Below are positions 42,514 through 51,800 of a DNA stretch of 64,000 nt, in pieces. Below the pieces are notes generated by a model. The model saw only the letters and a program-made list of their open reading frames with translations. It ran no database searches and was not told the DNA's origin. The first letter of the stretch is position 1. The number at the start of each line of letters is the position of its first letter. Source of the stretch: Planctomycetota bacterium (GTDB taxonomy: Bacteria > Planctomycetota > PUPC01 > JACPCR01). The position numbers and the translations under genes were made by a program. Where the stretch lies: NCBI GenBank assembly GCA_027625095.1, contig JAQBXN010000020.1, positions 1-64,000 on the forward strand, written 5' to 3'.

Positions 42514-43860
42514 ATGAGCAACGCCAATAGGGTCCTTCTGATAGATGTGCCTGCTCTCTCCTGCGGGCTGGCCGGAGATGACAGACTATCGAACCTGAAC
42601 AAACTCAAGAGCCAAGGCACGGCAATTCCTTTTCAACCATCGTTCCCCGCGGTCGGGGCAACAGTGCAGGCATCTGTCACCACCGGGGCCACGCCGGACG
42701 TCCACGGGATCGTAGCGAGTGGCTTTTATGATCGGCAGCGGATGACCATCAGTTACGGTGAAAACTCAGACCGGCTGCTGGAGGCGAAGCGCGTTTGGGA
42801 ATTTGCAAAGGAGCAGTCTCCGAAATTCAGCAGCGCCCTGGTTTTCTGGGAGAACAGTCTCGGCGCCGATTGTGATTTCATCGTCACGCCGCAGCCTGTT
42901 CCGAAGCGGGGTGGGGGCCATTACAGCTCCTGTTATTCAAAGCCGCCGGAGCTCGGCGACCGTCTTGTGCGTCAGCTTGGTCCATTCAAACAGGGATGGC
43001 TCCGAGGCCCATTCGCATCAATGCGATGCTCACGATGGGTCACTCAGTGTGCCGTTACCTTGATAGAGGACTTTCAACCAAATCTGGTCTGCACCAGCCT
43101 GCCTCACCTGGCATTCAGTTACCTGAAATCGGGTAGTGACGAACATAAACTCAAGACAGCGCTGCTGGTATTAGACGAATGCCTGGGTGAACTGATGAAG
43201 GCGGCCGAAGCCGGAGACTATTCGGTGATGGTGATGGGATCTTACGGGATGAACCCGGTGAACGAGGCGGTCTTCCCAAACCGATGCCTGCGGGAGCATG
43301 AAAGGCTGCTCACTCACAAAGTGAAGGGAATGGAATATCTCGATTTCGGGCAGTCCAGGGCCTTCGTCGTACCCGATCACCAGGTGGCGCATGTTTACTG
43401 TAATCCACACGCCATCAGCGAGGTCTACGCCCTGCTTTCAACTCTCCCCGGCATCGAGCGAATCTTGACTCTCGAGCATCAGAACGAATGGCATATCGAC
43501 CACCCCCGCTCGGGTGAACTGATCTTGATCGCCGCGCAGGGATACTGGTTTGCCTACCCGTGGTGGCACGATGCTTACCAGGCGCCCGAATACGCGTTCC
43601 ATGTAGACCCTTTTAAGAAACCAGGCGCCGATCCAATGGAATACTTTTGGGGCACACACCCGTTCGTCATTTCCCAGGACACCAGCAAGGTAACGCAGTC
43701 TCACGGACGGCTACCGGACGACAATGTTGTTGCTCCGGTTCTCGTAACCAATTTCACACCAAACACAGGCTCGGCAGAAGAAGTGAAGGACACCGAAATC
43801 TTCAGAATAATCCTGGAACAACTCGGCCTCGAAGCCGTCGAGCCGGAGTTCAGACATTAG
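42514..43860 (+). CDS. Type I phosphodiesterase/nucleotide pyrophosphatase-fold protein lacking catalytic residues
   Basis: 448 residues of the alkaline-phosphatase superfamily. The family pattern is recognisable: VLLIDVPALS near 10, FPAVGATVQASVTTG near 45-60, TPDVHGIVASGFYDR, LPHLAFSYLKSGSD, DHQVAHVYCNP, HPRSGELILIA, DPFKKPGADPMEYF and TQSHGRLPDDN. From memory the related active forms read LPAVTCSVQ or LPALTCTVQ at the nucleophile and LPHLDY at a metal ligand. Here the nucleophilic Thr is Gly and the ligand Asp is Ala; the SDHG or SEYG segment reads GSYG. It is therefore probably a pseudo-enzyme, or has a changed chemistry. No signal peptide. Starts 114 bases after the second purE. Confidence 0.6.
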   Translation: MSNANRVLLIDVPALSCGLAGDDRLSNLNKLKSQGTAIPFQPSFPAVGATVQASVTTGATPDVHGIVASGFYDRQRMTISYGENSDRLLEAKRVWEFAKEQSPKFSSALVFWENSLGADCDFIVTPQPVPKRGGGHYSSCYSKPPELGDRLVRQLGPFKQGWLRGPFASMRCSRWVTQCAVTLIEDFQPNLVCTSLPHLAFSYLKSGSDEHKLKTALLVLDECLGELMKAAEAGDYSVMVMGSYGMNPVNEAVFPNRCLREHERLLTHKVKGMEYLDFGQSRAFVVPDHQVAHVYCNPHAISEVYALLSTLPGIERILTLEHQNEWHIDHPRSGELILIAAQGYWFAYPWWHDAYQAPEYAFHVDPFKKPGADPMEYFWGTHPFVISQDTSKVTQSHGRLPDDNVVAPVLVTNFTPNTGSAEEVKDTEIFRIILEQLGLEAVEPEFRH

Positions 43861-43989
43861 ATCCTTCGGCTACAGAATTCGGTGGTGGCGAATTCCGGCC
43901 ATGAACGGAAAACTTCTGATGCGCATGTATCATCCGCGGCTTGTGTTCCTGATCATTTTCGCTCCCCCCACTTTGGCAGACCATTCGTC

Positions 43990-44886
43990 ATGAAAAAGCA
44001 TCTGGCAATTATTTCACTATTCATCATTGGATTAAGTTCTGAAGGCTTTGCCCAGAATGAAGTGACGAAGGCGGCAAAAGAGAACTCAGCGAAGGAAAAG
44101 GCCCAGGGACAGAAGAACGCAAACGCGAAGACGCCGATGACTGCTGAAGAGCAGGAGGAATACAATGCCCGAGTAAAAAGTAAGTTTCAGTACGCGGTGA
44201 AGTATCTGAACGATTCGGTGGCGGAGATCGAAACTCGCCGTGAAGAGTTAGAAGGACTGATCGAGCAAGAGAAAACATCTGTAAGTCCCCCTCAGCCGGG
44301 GATGTTTTCGAATGCTCTGCAGACGCCCCCGAACCATAGCGCTATCAACGGGAAGAAGCGCTTTCTTCAGACAAAGGCTCTCGATAACAATCAGTCACAG
44401 GAGGTGCCGGTCACGCAAGAAATCAAGGATGCTGCCAGGGCAGTTATCGAAGCAATGGAATCGCGCCTCCCACAGATTCATGATCCAATCGATCAACTCC
44501 AGGAGCGGCTCGCTACCATGGACAATCCACTACCCGAGGCAAAGGGAAAACTATCGAACACCTCTATGCCGGCCAAAGACCTCGGGCAGACCAAAGCGGC
44601 TGTCGATAAGGCCGAGGCTGATCTGTCCATCGTTCTGGCGAGTGCCTGGCTGCATTCAATGAGCCAGTCCCAGAATGCAACAGCAAAAGACAGCGCAGTG
44701 GAGACCACAGAGTCACTGGCACGGTACCGGACTTTGAAGAAGCAGTACGAGGAATTAGGCGCTCAATTGGGTGTGGTCTCTGAACAACTCGATGACGGTG
44801 TCGGTAACATTGTTGGCGCCCTCTACCCGCTGCCAGTCAAATCCAGGAAGACGACTGAAAACGCTCCCGAGATTAAGAAGAAATAG
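43990..44886 (+). CDS. Secreted coiled-coil hypothetical protein
   Basis: 298 residues. The ATG at 43990 gives a signal peptide (HLAIISLFIIGLSSEGFAQN), preferred to the upstream ATG at 43882 with 36 more residues. After it comes a long, highly charged Lys/Glu/Ala-rich region (AKENSAKEKAQGQKNANAKT, EIETRREELEGLIEQEKTSV, EAMESRLPQIHDPIDQLQER, SLARYRTLKKQYEELGAQLG), so mostly alpha-helical and probably coiled-coil. No known domain. It is 26 bases upstream of the lipoprotein gene on the same strand, probably one operon. Confidence 0.55.
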   Translation: MKKHLAIISLFIIGLSSEGFAQNEVTKAAKENSAKEKAQGQKNANAKTPMTAEEQEEYNARVKSKFQYAVKYLNDSVAEIETRREELEGLIEQEKTSVSPPQPGMFSNALQTPPNHSAINGKKRFLQTKALDNNQSQEVPVTQEIKDAARAVIEAMESRLPQIHDPIDQLQERLATMDNPLPEAKGKLSNTSMPAKDLGQTKAAVDKAEADLSIVLASAWLHSMSQSQNATAKDSAVETTESLARYRTLKKQYEELGAQLGVVSEQLDDGVGNIVGALYPLPVKSRKTTENAPEIKKK

Positions 44887-44911
44887 TGTGGCCTGTCTGT
44901 CTGATGTGACC

Positions 44912-45577
44912 ATGAGACTTGTGCCGGTTCTCCTCTTATTCGCTGGATGCCACTCTCTCCCGAATAGAGAAACACCTCTGAAACAGTTGCGAGCCGGCAT
45001 GGCAGTTCCGTTTTCCTGGACGGAAACTCTGGGCGCTGAGCCCCTGCAAAACGGCGGCGGCCTGGTGTTTCTCAAAAAAGGCGCGCGCATCTACAGCCGT
45101 GCCTGGCGCTTCCAATCAAAGGTAGACTGGCCACCTGTCGAGGGAGTTGGATTTCTGGAGGGCGCCACGATCCATGTCGCCTATCGATCCTTGTCCGGGG
45201 AGCCGGATCACGAGTTCTATCATGCATACTGCCGTTTCGAATTGGCGGCCGGCGGTCGGACATTTAAATGTTCATTCATCCAGAAAGCCACGGCGAGCCC
45301 CAAGGCACCCCTCTTGCCCGGCACTGCACAGGGAAAGATAGTAGTGGAGCCGTCGTCGGAATTTCAGGGCCATGTAGCGAGCCTTGAGATTCTGGCCGAT
45401 TCACTCTCTTTGATGTCGGTCTCTGAAGAAAATTGTCCGGTACTGCCGCTCTGGCCATCAGAGCCCAAATTCACCGTTCGCCGAAATGGGCGGGCCATCA
45501 AGCTCTGTTGCTCGTCCTGCCTGGCTGTTTTCGAGCAGAAGCCTGAGGTCTTCGAAATTCCGCCGATGGTCAAATGA
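44912..45577 (+). CDS. Lipoprotein with C-terminal YHS/TRASH-like metal-binding motif
   Basis: The ATG at 44912 gives a lipoprotein signal MRLVPVLLLFAGCHS (lipobox LFAG-Cys at residue 13), preferred to an upstream in-frame ATG at 44771. Length 221 aa. The C-terminal 40 residues read CPVLPLWPSEPKFTVRRNGR and LCCSSCLAVFEQKPEVFE, closely following the YHS/TRASH metal-sensing pattern CPV..G........GK...FCC..C...F...PE.Y. The middle (VDWPPVEGVGFLEGATIHVA) is not recognised. Probably an outer-surface copper or heavy-metal binding protein. It follows the coiled-coil protein closely. Confidence 0.6.
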   Translation: MRLVPVLLLFAGCHSLPNRETPLKQLRAGMAVPFSWTETLGAEPLQNGGGLVFLKKGARIYSRAWRFQSKVDWPPVEGVGFLEGATIHVAYRSLSGEPDHEFYHAYCRFELAAGGRTFKCSFIQKATASPKAPLLPGTAQGKIVVEPSSEFQGHVASLEILADSLSLMSVSEENCPVLPLWPSEPKFTVRRNGRAIKLCCSSCLAVFEQKPEVFEIPPMVK

Positions 45578-45578
45578 G

Positions 45579-45818
45579 ATGGATTCGGCACTGAACAGTT
45601 ACGAAGGGGCTTGTATTGTATCGAGGTCTAAGAGCAAAGAGGCGGCTCAAGGAGGTTGCTCGGTTTACGACAAGATGAACAACGGAATGAAGCGATACAA
45701 GAAGCAACTTCAACAAGATACCGCAGCCGCGCGAACAGCCGCCAACAGGACAGAGGCCGGCGAAGAAACTGATGAAGCCAGCCTCGCAGACAAAATGCGG
45801 CCAAACGACTTGGACTAG
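45579..45818 (+). CDS. Small hypothetical protein
   Basis: 79 residues starting MDSALNSYEGACIVSRSKSK, rich in Lys, Glu, Ala and Asp, with no domain or signal. The ATG directly follows the lipoprotein stop with no visible ribosome binding site. The last four bases overlap the 3' end of the convergent selenoprotein gene. Could be a real small operon member or a chance frame. Confidence 0.25.
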   Translation: MDSALNSYEGACIVSRSKSKEAAQGGCSVYDKMNNGMKRYKKQLQQDTAAARTAANRTEAGEETDEASLADKMRPNDLD

Positions 45819-47116
45819 TCTTTGACGGCCTCCAACGCCTGGTACATCAGCGACAGCAAGGCTTCCACTTCAATAATGCTTTCATTCTTCAGAAGCTCCT
45901 TCCCCTCCGGCGAATAAAAGACAAGAGAGGGTGTTCCGGCGAAACCGAGCTTGTCGAACAGATCGGATGCCTCCTTATCCGCAATGCTCAGCCTGATGCA
46001 GGCCAGTTTTCGGGAGAGCTGAACCACCTTGGGGTCGACGAGCGTGGTCGCTGCCATCTTTATACAAAATGCGCATTGAGGATGGAAGAACTCAAGCATC
46101 ATCGGCGCGCCGGACTCCTTTGCGATTTTATGAGCTTCCTGCAACGTGCCCTCCCATGCGATTTCCTTTTCCATTCCTTTTTCCGGCGCCACCTTTACAG
46201 ACTTGTAAAGCATCGGAATCCGCAGCAGACGACGACCTGATTTGGATTTGCCAAAGTGCTGGACAGCCTGGACGGATTGGTCTTCAAGAGCCGGCGGGTT
46301 CGCACCACCCGCCCCGCCTGCTTTCAACAATGAGATAATGGCCGGTTCGAGAGTCGTGGCATTCGTCCATGCCTGTTTGAAGTAAACTCGCCCGTCGGTT
46401 CCGATCAGATAAGCACAGTTCGGAAGGTTCCCATACGCAGCACGGACCTCATTATTCATCTCATCAATTATGAGAGGGATGCCAGCCTTCAGTTCCTGGC
46501 GGGTTTCTTCGGCGAGCTTGCAGCGTTCGCCATAGGTGGTGGGCTGTTGAACTTCGGTGAATGTCTTTTCGCCGGCATGGGGTTCCCGAACATACATCAT
46601 CCAAAAATCGACCTTGCCTTCGTATTTCTTTGCAATCGATTCAACACGACCGTGCTGACGCTTGAAGGGCGGTCACGTGAAGCTGCCGAACTCGATTACC
46701 ACCGGACGCTTGCTGGCGAGAGTTGCGAGGGACGCTGGCTCTCCGTCCAGTGTCTTCAACTCAAACGCTGGCGCCGGATCACCGGGTAACGGTTTCGTTG
46801 AGGTGAAATTCTGAAAGTTGCCTCCTCGCCCACCGCCACTACTACGGCCGCTGGAACGGCTGGAACTCTGTTCAGGCTCCTCTCCTCCTGTCGCAGATTT
46901 CTGCTTCCAGGAACTGCGGGCCTTCTCCAACTCATCGCTGCCGAGCTTGCCATCCTTATTCGAATCGAATCTCTCCAGTATCCGTGCCCCCTTGTTGCCG
47001 AGTTCACTCCTGGTCAGTTCACCATCTCCGTCCGAGTCCATACGATCCAGCGGGAACACCGCTTGAGCAGACAGTGAGGTGGCAACAAGGAACAAAGCCA
47101 AAGAAATGACTTCCAT
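45815..47116 (-). CDS. Selenoprotein: EF-hand, deiodinase-like redoxin and thioredoxin domains, with in-frame TGA (Sec)
   Basis: Two frames separated by a TGA at 46673-46675 are in phase and belong to one 433-codon gene: the sequence before the TGA ends VVIEFGSFT and the one after begins PPFKRQHGR, giving GSFT-U-PPF. Iodothyronine deiodinases have NFGS-[CA]-T-U-PPF at the active site, and the following KYEGKVDFWMMYVREPHAGE matches their 'VDFL-IYI-EAHPSDGW' stretch. N-terminally: signal peptide (MEVISLALFLVATSLSAQAV) and two canonical EF-hands (DSDGDGELTRSE and DSNKDGKLGSDE), then a Ser/Gly-rich linker. C-terminally: a thioredoxin domain with FFHPQCAFCIKM (CxxC) and GFAGTPSLVFYSPEG. The ATG at 47116 has GGGAGGA five bases upstream. 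Predicted periplasmic selenium-dependent reductase. A SECIS-like hairpin follows the TGA. Confidence 0.82.
46633..46664 (-). promoter_or_regulatory. Predicted bacterial SECIS hairpin
   Basis: On the coding (minus) strand, eight bases after the TGA: lower helix CAAGCG/CGATTG with one G-A mismatch, a two-base AT bulge, then a perfect upper helix TCAGCAC/GTGTTGA (one G-T wobble) capped by the four-base loop GGTC. Distance from TGA to the loop is 21 bases. Short upper stem, small loop beginning with G, and GGUC as in the E. coli fdhF SECIS loop all fit the bacterial SelB-recognition element. Confidence 0.72.
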
Positions 47117-47216
47117 GAATTCCTCCCAAATAAAGAGATTGCAACATTCAGACGGCGGCGCTTTCTGGGTTCTTCCCATTATGAACTGCTTCTACGGCAG
47201 CGGCGAAGCCGAAATC

Positions 47217-48560
47217 TCAATTCGTGTATCCAACCGTTCCTGTTTCATCCACCTTATAACCCCAGCGGCGGATGTATTCCTCTCCGGGCAAAAATTGGTC
47301 GTTGGCCTCGTCCAGTTTCCTGTTGAGGAGAACATCAAGCTCGGATTGCAGTTCCGCATGTGCCGGCTTGTCACACAGATTCTCTAATTGATATGGATCC
47401 ATTTCATTGTCATACAACAGCCACGGGCCATCGAGGCTGCGGACATACGTGTGGCGTTTGGTTCGAACGCCCCGGAATTCACGGCCCCCCATCTCCCGGG
47501 TGAACTGCCCGAACGGTGAAACACACGAGAGTAAAGCGGCATCTTCGCCCGGATTTTCACCGCCACGCAGATACGTCGAATAGTCCAGCCCCTCCACCGA
47601 CTCCGGGATTTCTACACCACAGAGTCCGAGCAGCGTCGGCATGATGTCCTGCGAATTGATCAATCCATCGAGCACCTTGCTTTCGGCCCCCAAGCCATTC
47701 GGATGCCGGACCAAGAACGGCACCCGAATCGATTCATCCCAGGGACGTTGTTTTTTGCGTTGGCCCTGGCACCCAATCATGTCCCCGTGGTCCGAGGTAA
47801 AGATAAGGACAGTATTATCTTCGAGGCCTTCGTCCTTCAGCGTCTGACGGAGCTCAGCAAAACAATCGTCCAGTGCCGTACAGTGCGCGTAGTATCCTGC
47901 CGTGTCACGTCGTGCCTCCCCTTCCATCTCTTCCGGCACATTCGGCCTGAGCGTAAGCGCTTCGGGATCGTACATGTCCCGGTATTTCTGCGGTGCCGTC
48001 AGGTAAGGCGCATGCGGCGGCCCCCAGGAGAGGAAGAGCGCAAAAGGCTTATCGCGGTCTGCGTTCCGAATGTAATCCTGCGCATCTCTTGTCTGCGTGA
48101 TAGCGTCGTATCCATCCCACTTCAGCTTCTCCGGCCCGTCTCCGTAATAGTACGACTCGTTATAGTTGTGGGTGCATTCCAGCACCTTCCAATACTCGAA
48201 GCCCTGGCGCCGCGCTCGCGGAATAAAGTTCGACCGGCCATGCCCATCGATATGCCACTTGCCAATGTAGGCCGTCCGATATCCCCCCGCCTTGAATGCC
48301 TGCGCTATCGAAGTTGCATCCGTACTGAGGCAAAGGTCATTCAAAAAAATGCCATGGGTCCAGGGGTACTGCCCCGTCATCAGTGTCGCACGATAAGGCG
48401 TACACACAGGAGAGCCGGAGACCGCGTTCTTCAGATTAATGCCTTCCGCTGCAAACCGATCCAGATGTGGAGTCTTGACATTTGGGTCACCCGCATACCC
48501 GCAGGCGTCGGCCCTCCACTGGTCGGCAAAGACAAATACGAGATTGGGTTGATTGCTCAT
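47217..48560 (-). CDS. Sulfatase, no signal peptide
   Basis: 447 residues of sulfatase family S1. Start at ATG 48560 (GGAG upstream), because an alternative start 101 codons further up adds unrelated sequence. Formylglycine motif CTPYRATLMTG, Cys near residue 53 (C-x-P-x-R). Metal and substrate segments are FVFADQWRADACGY, GYRTAYIGKWHIDGHG and FTSDHGDMIGC. No signal peptide is visible, so this one is probably cytoplasmic, unlike the 10189 sulfatase. No functional FGE is present in the window; anaerobic sulfatase-maturing enzyme or a distant FGE would be needed. The closest kind is the arylsulfatase/choline-sulfatase-like group; substrate unknown. Confidence 0.88.
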   Translation of the reverse strand: MSNQPNLVFVFADQWRADACGYAGDPNVKTPHLDRFAAEGINLKNAVSGSPVCTPYRATLMTGQYPWTHGIFLNDLCLSTDATSIAQAFKAGGYRTAYIGKWHIDGHGRSNFIPRARRQGFEYWKVLECTHNYNESYYYGDGPEKLKWDGYDAITQTRDAQDYIRNADRDKPFALFLSWGPPHAPYLTAPQKYRDMYDPEALTLRPNVPEEMEGEARRDTAGYYAHCTALDDCFAELRQTLKDEGLEDNTVLIFTSDHGDMIGCQGQRKKQRPWDESIRVPFLVRHPNGLGAESKVLDGLINSQDIMPTLLGLCGVEIPESVEGLDYSTYLRGGENPGEDAALLSCVSPFGQFTREMGGREFRGVRTKRHTYVRSLDGPWLLYDNEMDPYQLENLCDKPAHAELQSELDVLLNRKLDEANDQFLPGEEYIRRWGYKVDETGTVGYTN

Positions 48561-48879
48561 AGGTCTCCATCTCTTTGCAATTAAATTACAGGATTCAAAC
48601 CCGACCATAACCCTATTCCGGCACAGACGAATTGGCGAATCAGTCTCGGAATCCGCTACCGATGTGAACTCTTCCGGGAAGTAACTCGGACGCGAAAAAG
48701 CCTGATCCTTACCATGGTGACCCCTTACGGCGTTAAGCAGAATATTCACAGCCAGGAGCTGAACACCAATAGCCTCTATTTGGAGGTGTCGTTTGTACAG
48801 ATTCGAGAGGTGGCAGATCGACCCGCGGCGGTTAGCCTTTTTCACTTCCAGGTGAATCCTCACTTACAAACATCCAGCC
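48561..48879. other. Intergenic region with a possible ATPase remnant
   Basis: Between the sulfatase (minus) and the DUF1549/DUF1553 gene (plus). No intact gene. On the plus strand 48648-48794 a readable frame has the C-terminal signature of an AAA ATPase (next entry). The two promoters must also be here; none was identified. Confidence 0.5.
48648..48794 (+). pseudogene. AAA ATPase C-terminal remnant
   Basis: The frame reads GIRYRCELFREVTRTRKSLI followed by LTMVTPYGVKQNIHSQELNT. That corresponds to the last strand-helix unit of the archaeal-type/AAA ATPase family (canonical ending ...LTTYGVKxNxYSxxVQNEVTLDDLF). The expected DDLF is replaced by SLYLEVSF and there is no upstream ATPase domain, so it is a relic. 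The frame runs on until 48890, overlapping the start of the next gene. Confidence 0.35.
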
Positions 48880-51800
48880 ATGCCCGTTAATAAGAAGAAG
48901 GCATCTCTTTGCATATTCACGATTCTTGTCGTGCCTTTCATAGGCGAAAGCGCGGAAAAACAGAAGCCGCTTCAGCTCCCACCCGCCTATGAAGGCAAGG
49001 TCGATTTCGTTCAGCAGATTCGACCCATCCTTGAGCAGAAGTGTTTCAAATGCCACGGTGCGGAAAAACAGAAATCCGGCCTGCGTCTCGATGCGAAAAA
49101 GGCTGCCCTGCCGGGCGGTGATAACGGCCCGGTATTCGTCGCCGGCAAACCAGCAGAAAGCGAGATCATCAAACGCATCGCAGGACACGATCCCGATAAA
49201 ATTATGCCGCCCAAAGGCGACCCGCTGACGGCTGCACAGGTCGGGATTTTTATTGCCTGGATCGAACAGGGCGCGGTCTGGCCGGACGACGGGCTCGAAG
49301 TCAGGACCAAAACAGACCACTGGGCATTCCGAGCCCCAAAACAACCGGACGTCCCCCAAAGTTCAGAGGGCGTCACCAATCCAATCGACGCGTTTGTGCT
49401 CGCCAGGCTGAAAACGAAAGGCATCGAACCTTCGCCAATCGCCGACCGCTATACGCTGATTCGGAGGCTCAGCCTTGATCTGACCGGCCTGCCGCCGACT
49501 ACGGATGAAATAGCTGCATTCATAAACGACAAGGAAGATGGCACTTACGAACGGCTTGTCGATCGTCTGCTTCAATCGCCGCACTTCGGCGAACGCTGGG
49601 CCAAGCACTGGCTCGATTTGGGGCGCTATGCGGACAGCGACGGCTACGAAAAAGATCTCCCAAGACCAAACGCATGGCGCTGGCGGGACTGGGTTATTGA
49701 AGCCATCAATCGCGATCTTCCATTTGACCAGTTCACCGTGCAGCAACTGGCCGGTGACATGCTGCCAGGCGCGACCGACGAAGTTCGCATCGCCACCGGC
49801 TTTCACCGCAACACGCTGACGAACAGGGAAGGCGGCGTCGACCAGGAAGAGTACCGCATCAAGGCCGTCAAAGATCGTCTGAACACAACCTTCGGCGTCT
49901 GGATGGGTTTGACCGTGGGATGCGCTGAATGCCACACCCACAAATACGACCCCATCACCCAGCATGAGTATTACAAGCTCTTCGACTTTTTTAATAACGC
50001 GGACGAAACGGACATCAAGAAAAACGATTCAAATCCGGACAAAGTAGCCGCATTCGAAACAGCAAAATCCGAGCACGATAAAAAGCTCACCGACCTCCAG
50101 GCCAGGCTCGACAAGAGCAGGCAGGACATTGCTGCCAGCCTGCCGTCCTGGGAGCAGGAGATAATGCAGGACACGATCCCCTGGAAAGCCGTCGAATTCG
50201 TATCGCTCCAGTCTTCGGGAGGAGCCATTCTCAAGAATCAGGAGGATGGGTCTGTCCTCGCCCTGGATCATGGCGCTGAAGAGACTTTCACTGTCACGGC
50301 GAAAACAGCCATTTCCAAGATCACCGCCGTCAAGCTCGAATCTTTGGCAGACAAGGAGAGGAAGGACGCCTTTACTCTCACCAATATCAGCGTTCAGGCA
50401 AAGCCCGTTGACGCGAAGGCCGCAAGCGGGCTACTCACTTTCAGCCTGGCACTATCCGATGCAGGTGAAGGCGCCTCCGATGCGATCATCAAAGACCCAA
50501 AGGGCTGGTCTGCTTCCAGGAACGAGCAGGCCGCGCTGAGCGTGGAGGTCTTGCAGTCACCGTCCGAAGGTGGATGGCTGGGTCATATGAAGAACGAGGG
50601 TGGCAACGATGGGGCAACTCAGATGCTTAACCTTTATTACTCGTCCCCTATTCCTGGTGCGGGCACTGTAGACCAGTTTCGTGTGTATTCTCAGGTCGGC
50701 CCTGGAATCAATTTCAGCGTCTACCTATTCCGGCTTCAAGGCGGTACAGAGTACGAGATCGTCTACAAAGATGATTTCAAATCAGAAGGGCCCCAAGGCA
50801 TCCGCACCTATAAACTGAAACAGCCCTGGCAGGTGCGTCCGGGGGACCTGTTTGCTCATTCCGATCGCGGCGGCCCGGCATTCAGCGTCGCCCCCGGTAC
50901 ACTCAAAGATGTGCTCTACTACCCGCTCGGGGCGTTTCCCGGCCTGGGGGCATGGGATCTCAAAGGCAAGCCCGTGTTCCAGCAGAAGCGTACCTACATG
51001 ATGCAGGTGAATTTCATTCCGGCAGCCACAGATCAGAAATTCGTAAAACCCGAGTGGGGGCAGGGCGGAGCGGAATTGACGTTCACACTCACCCACAAGC
51101 CGGGCCAGGCTCTCGGGCACTTCCGGTTGTCTGTTACCGACCTGCCTTCGCCGCTAGCACAGCGAGCAACTCTGCCCAAGGACATCGCAACGATTCTGCA
51201 TATCGATCCATCCAGGAGAAATGACAAACAGAGTGATAAGCTCATCACCCATCTGGCGTCTACGGATAAGGGCTATCAGAAAATCAAAGAAGAGCTGGAC
51301 GCACACCAAAAGAAAGCGCCAAAGCTGCCTGAAGTAGTCCATCACGCGATGCAGCACCGGACATCGCCACGCACCTCATACATCCATTTAAGAGGAGATT
51401 TCCTCACGAAGGGAGAAGCAGTACAGCCAGGCACCCCATCGTTCATGCCTGAAATCGAGGCTCGAGACAAACTGCCTGACAGGCTCGATCTCGCCCGCTG
51501 GATCGTGGACGAGCGCAATCCGTTGACCGCACGGGTCGCTGTCAATCACATCTGGAGGCACCTCTTTGGAGATGGCATCGTGCGCACGACGGAGGATTTC
51601 GGTACGCAGGGCGAAGAGCCCTCGCATCCCGAGCTTCTGGACTGGCTGGCAACGGAATTTCCCAAATTGAATTGGTCGCGCAAGAGTCTCATCAAGCTCA
51701 TCGTCCGTTCGAACACCTACAAACAATCCTCGGCCAATCGGCCCGAACTCAACCAAACCGATCCGCTCAACCGATTCCTTGCTCGCCAGAATCGCTTTCG

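Noticed and set aside
46673..47179. Treating the EF-hand/redoxin frame as a separate 168-residue gene with a true stop
   Set aside because: The domain would end in mid-motif at GSFT; continuing in phase through the TGA restores PPF and the rest of a deiodinase-like fold, and a SECIS-like hairpin follows.
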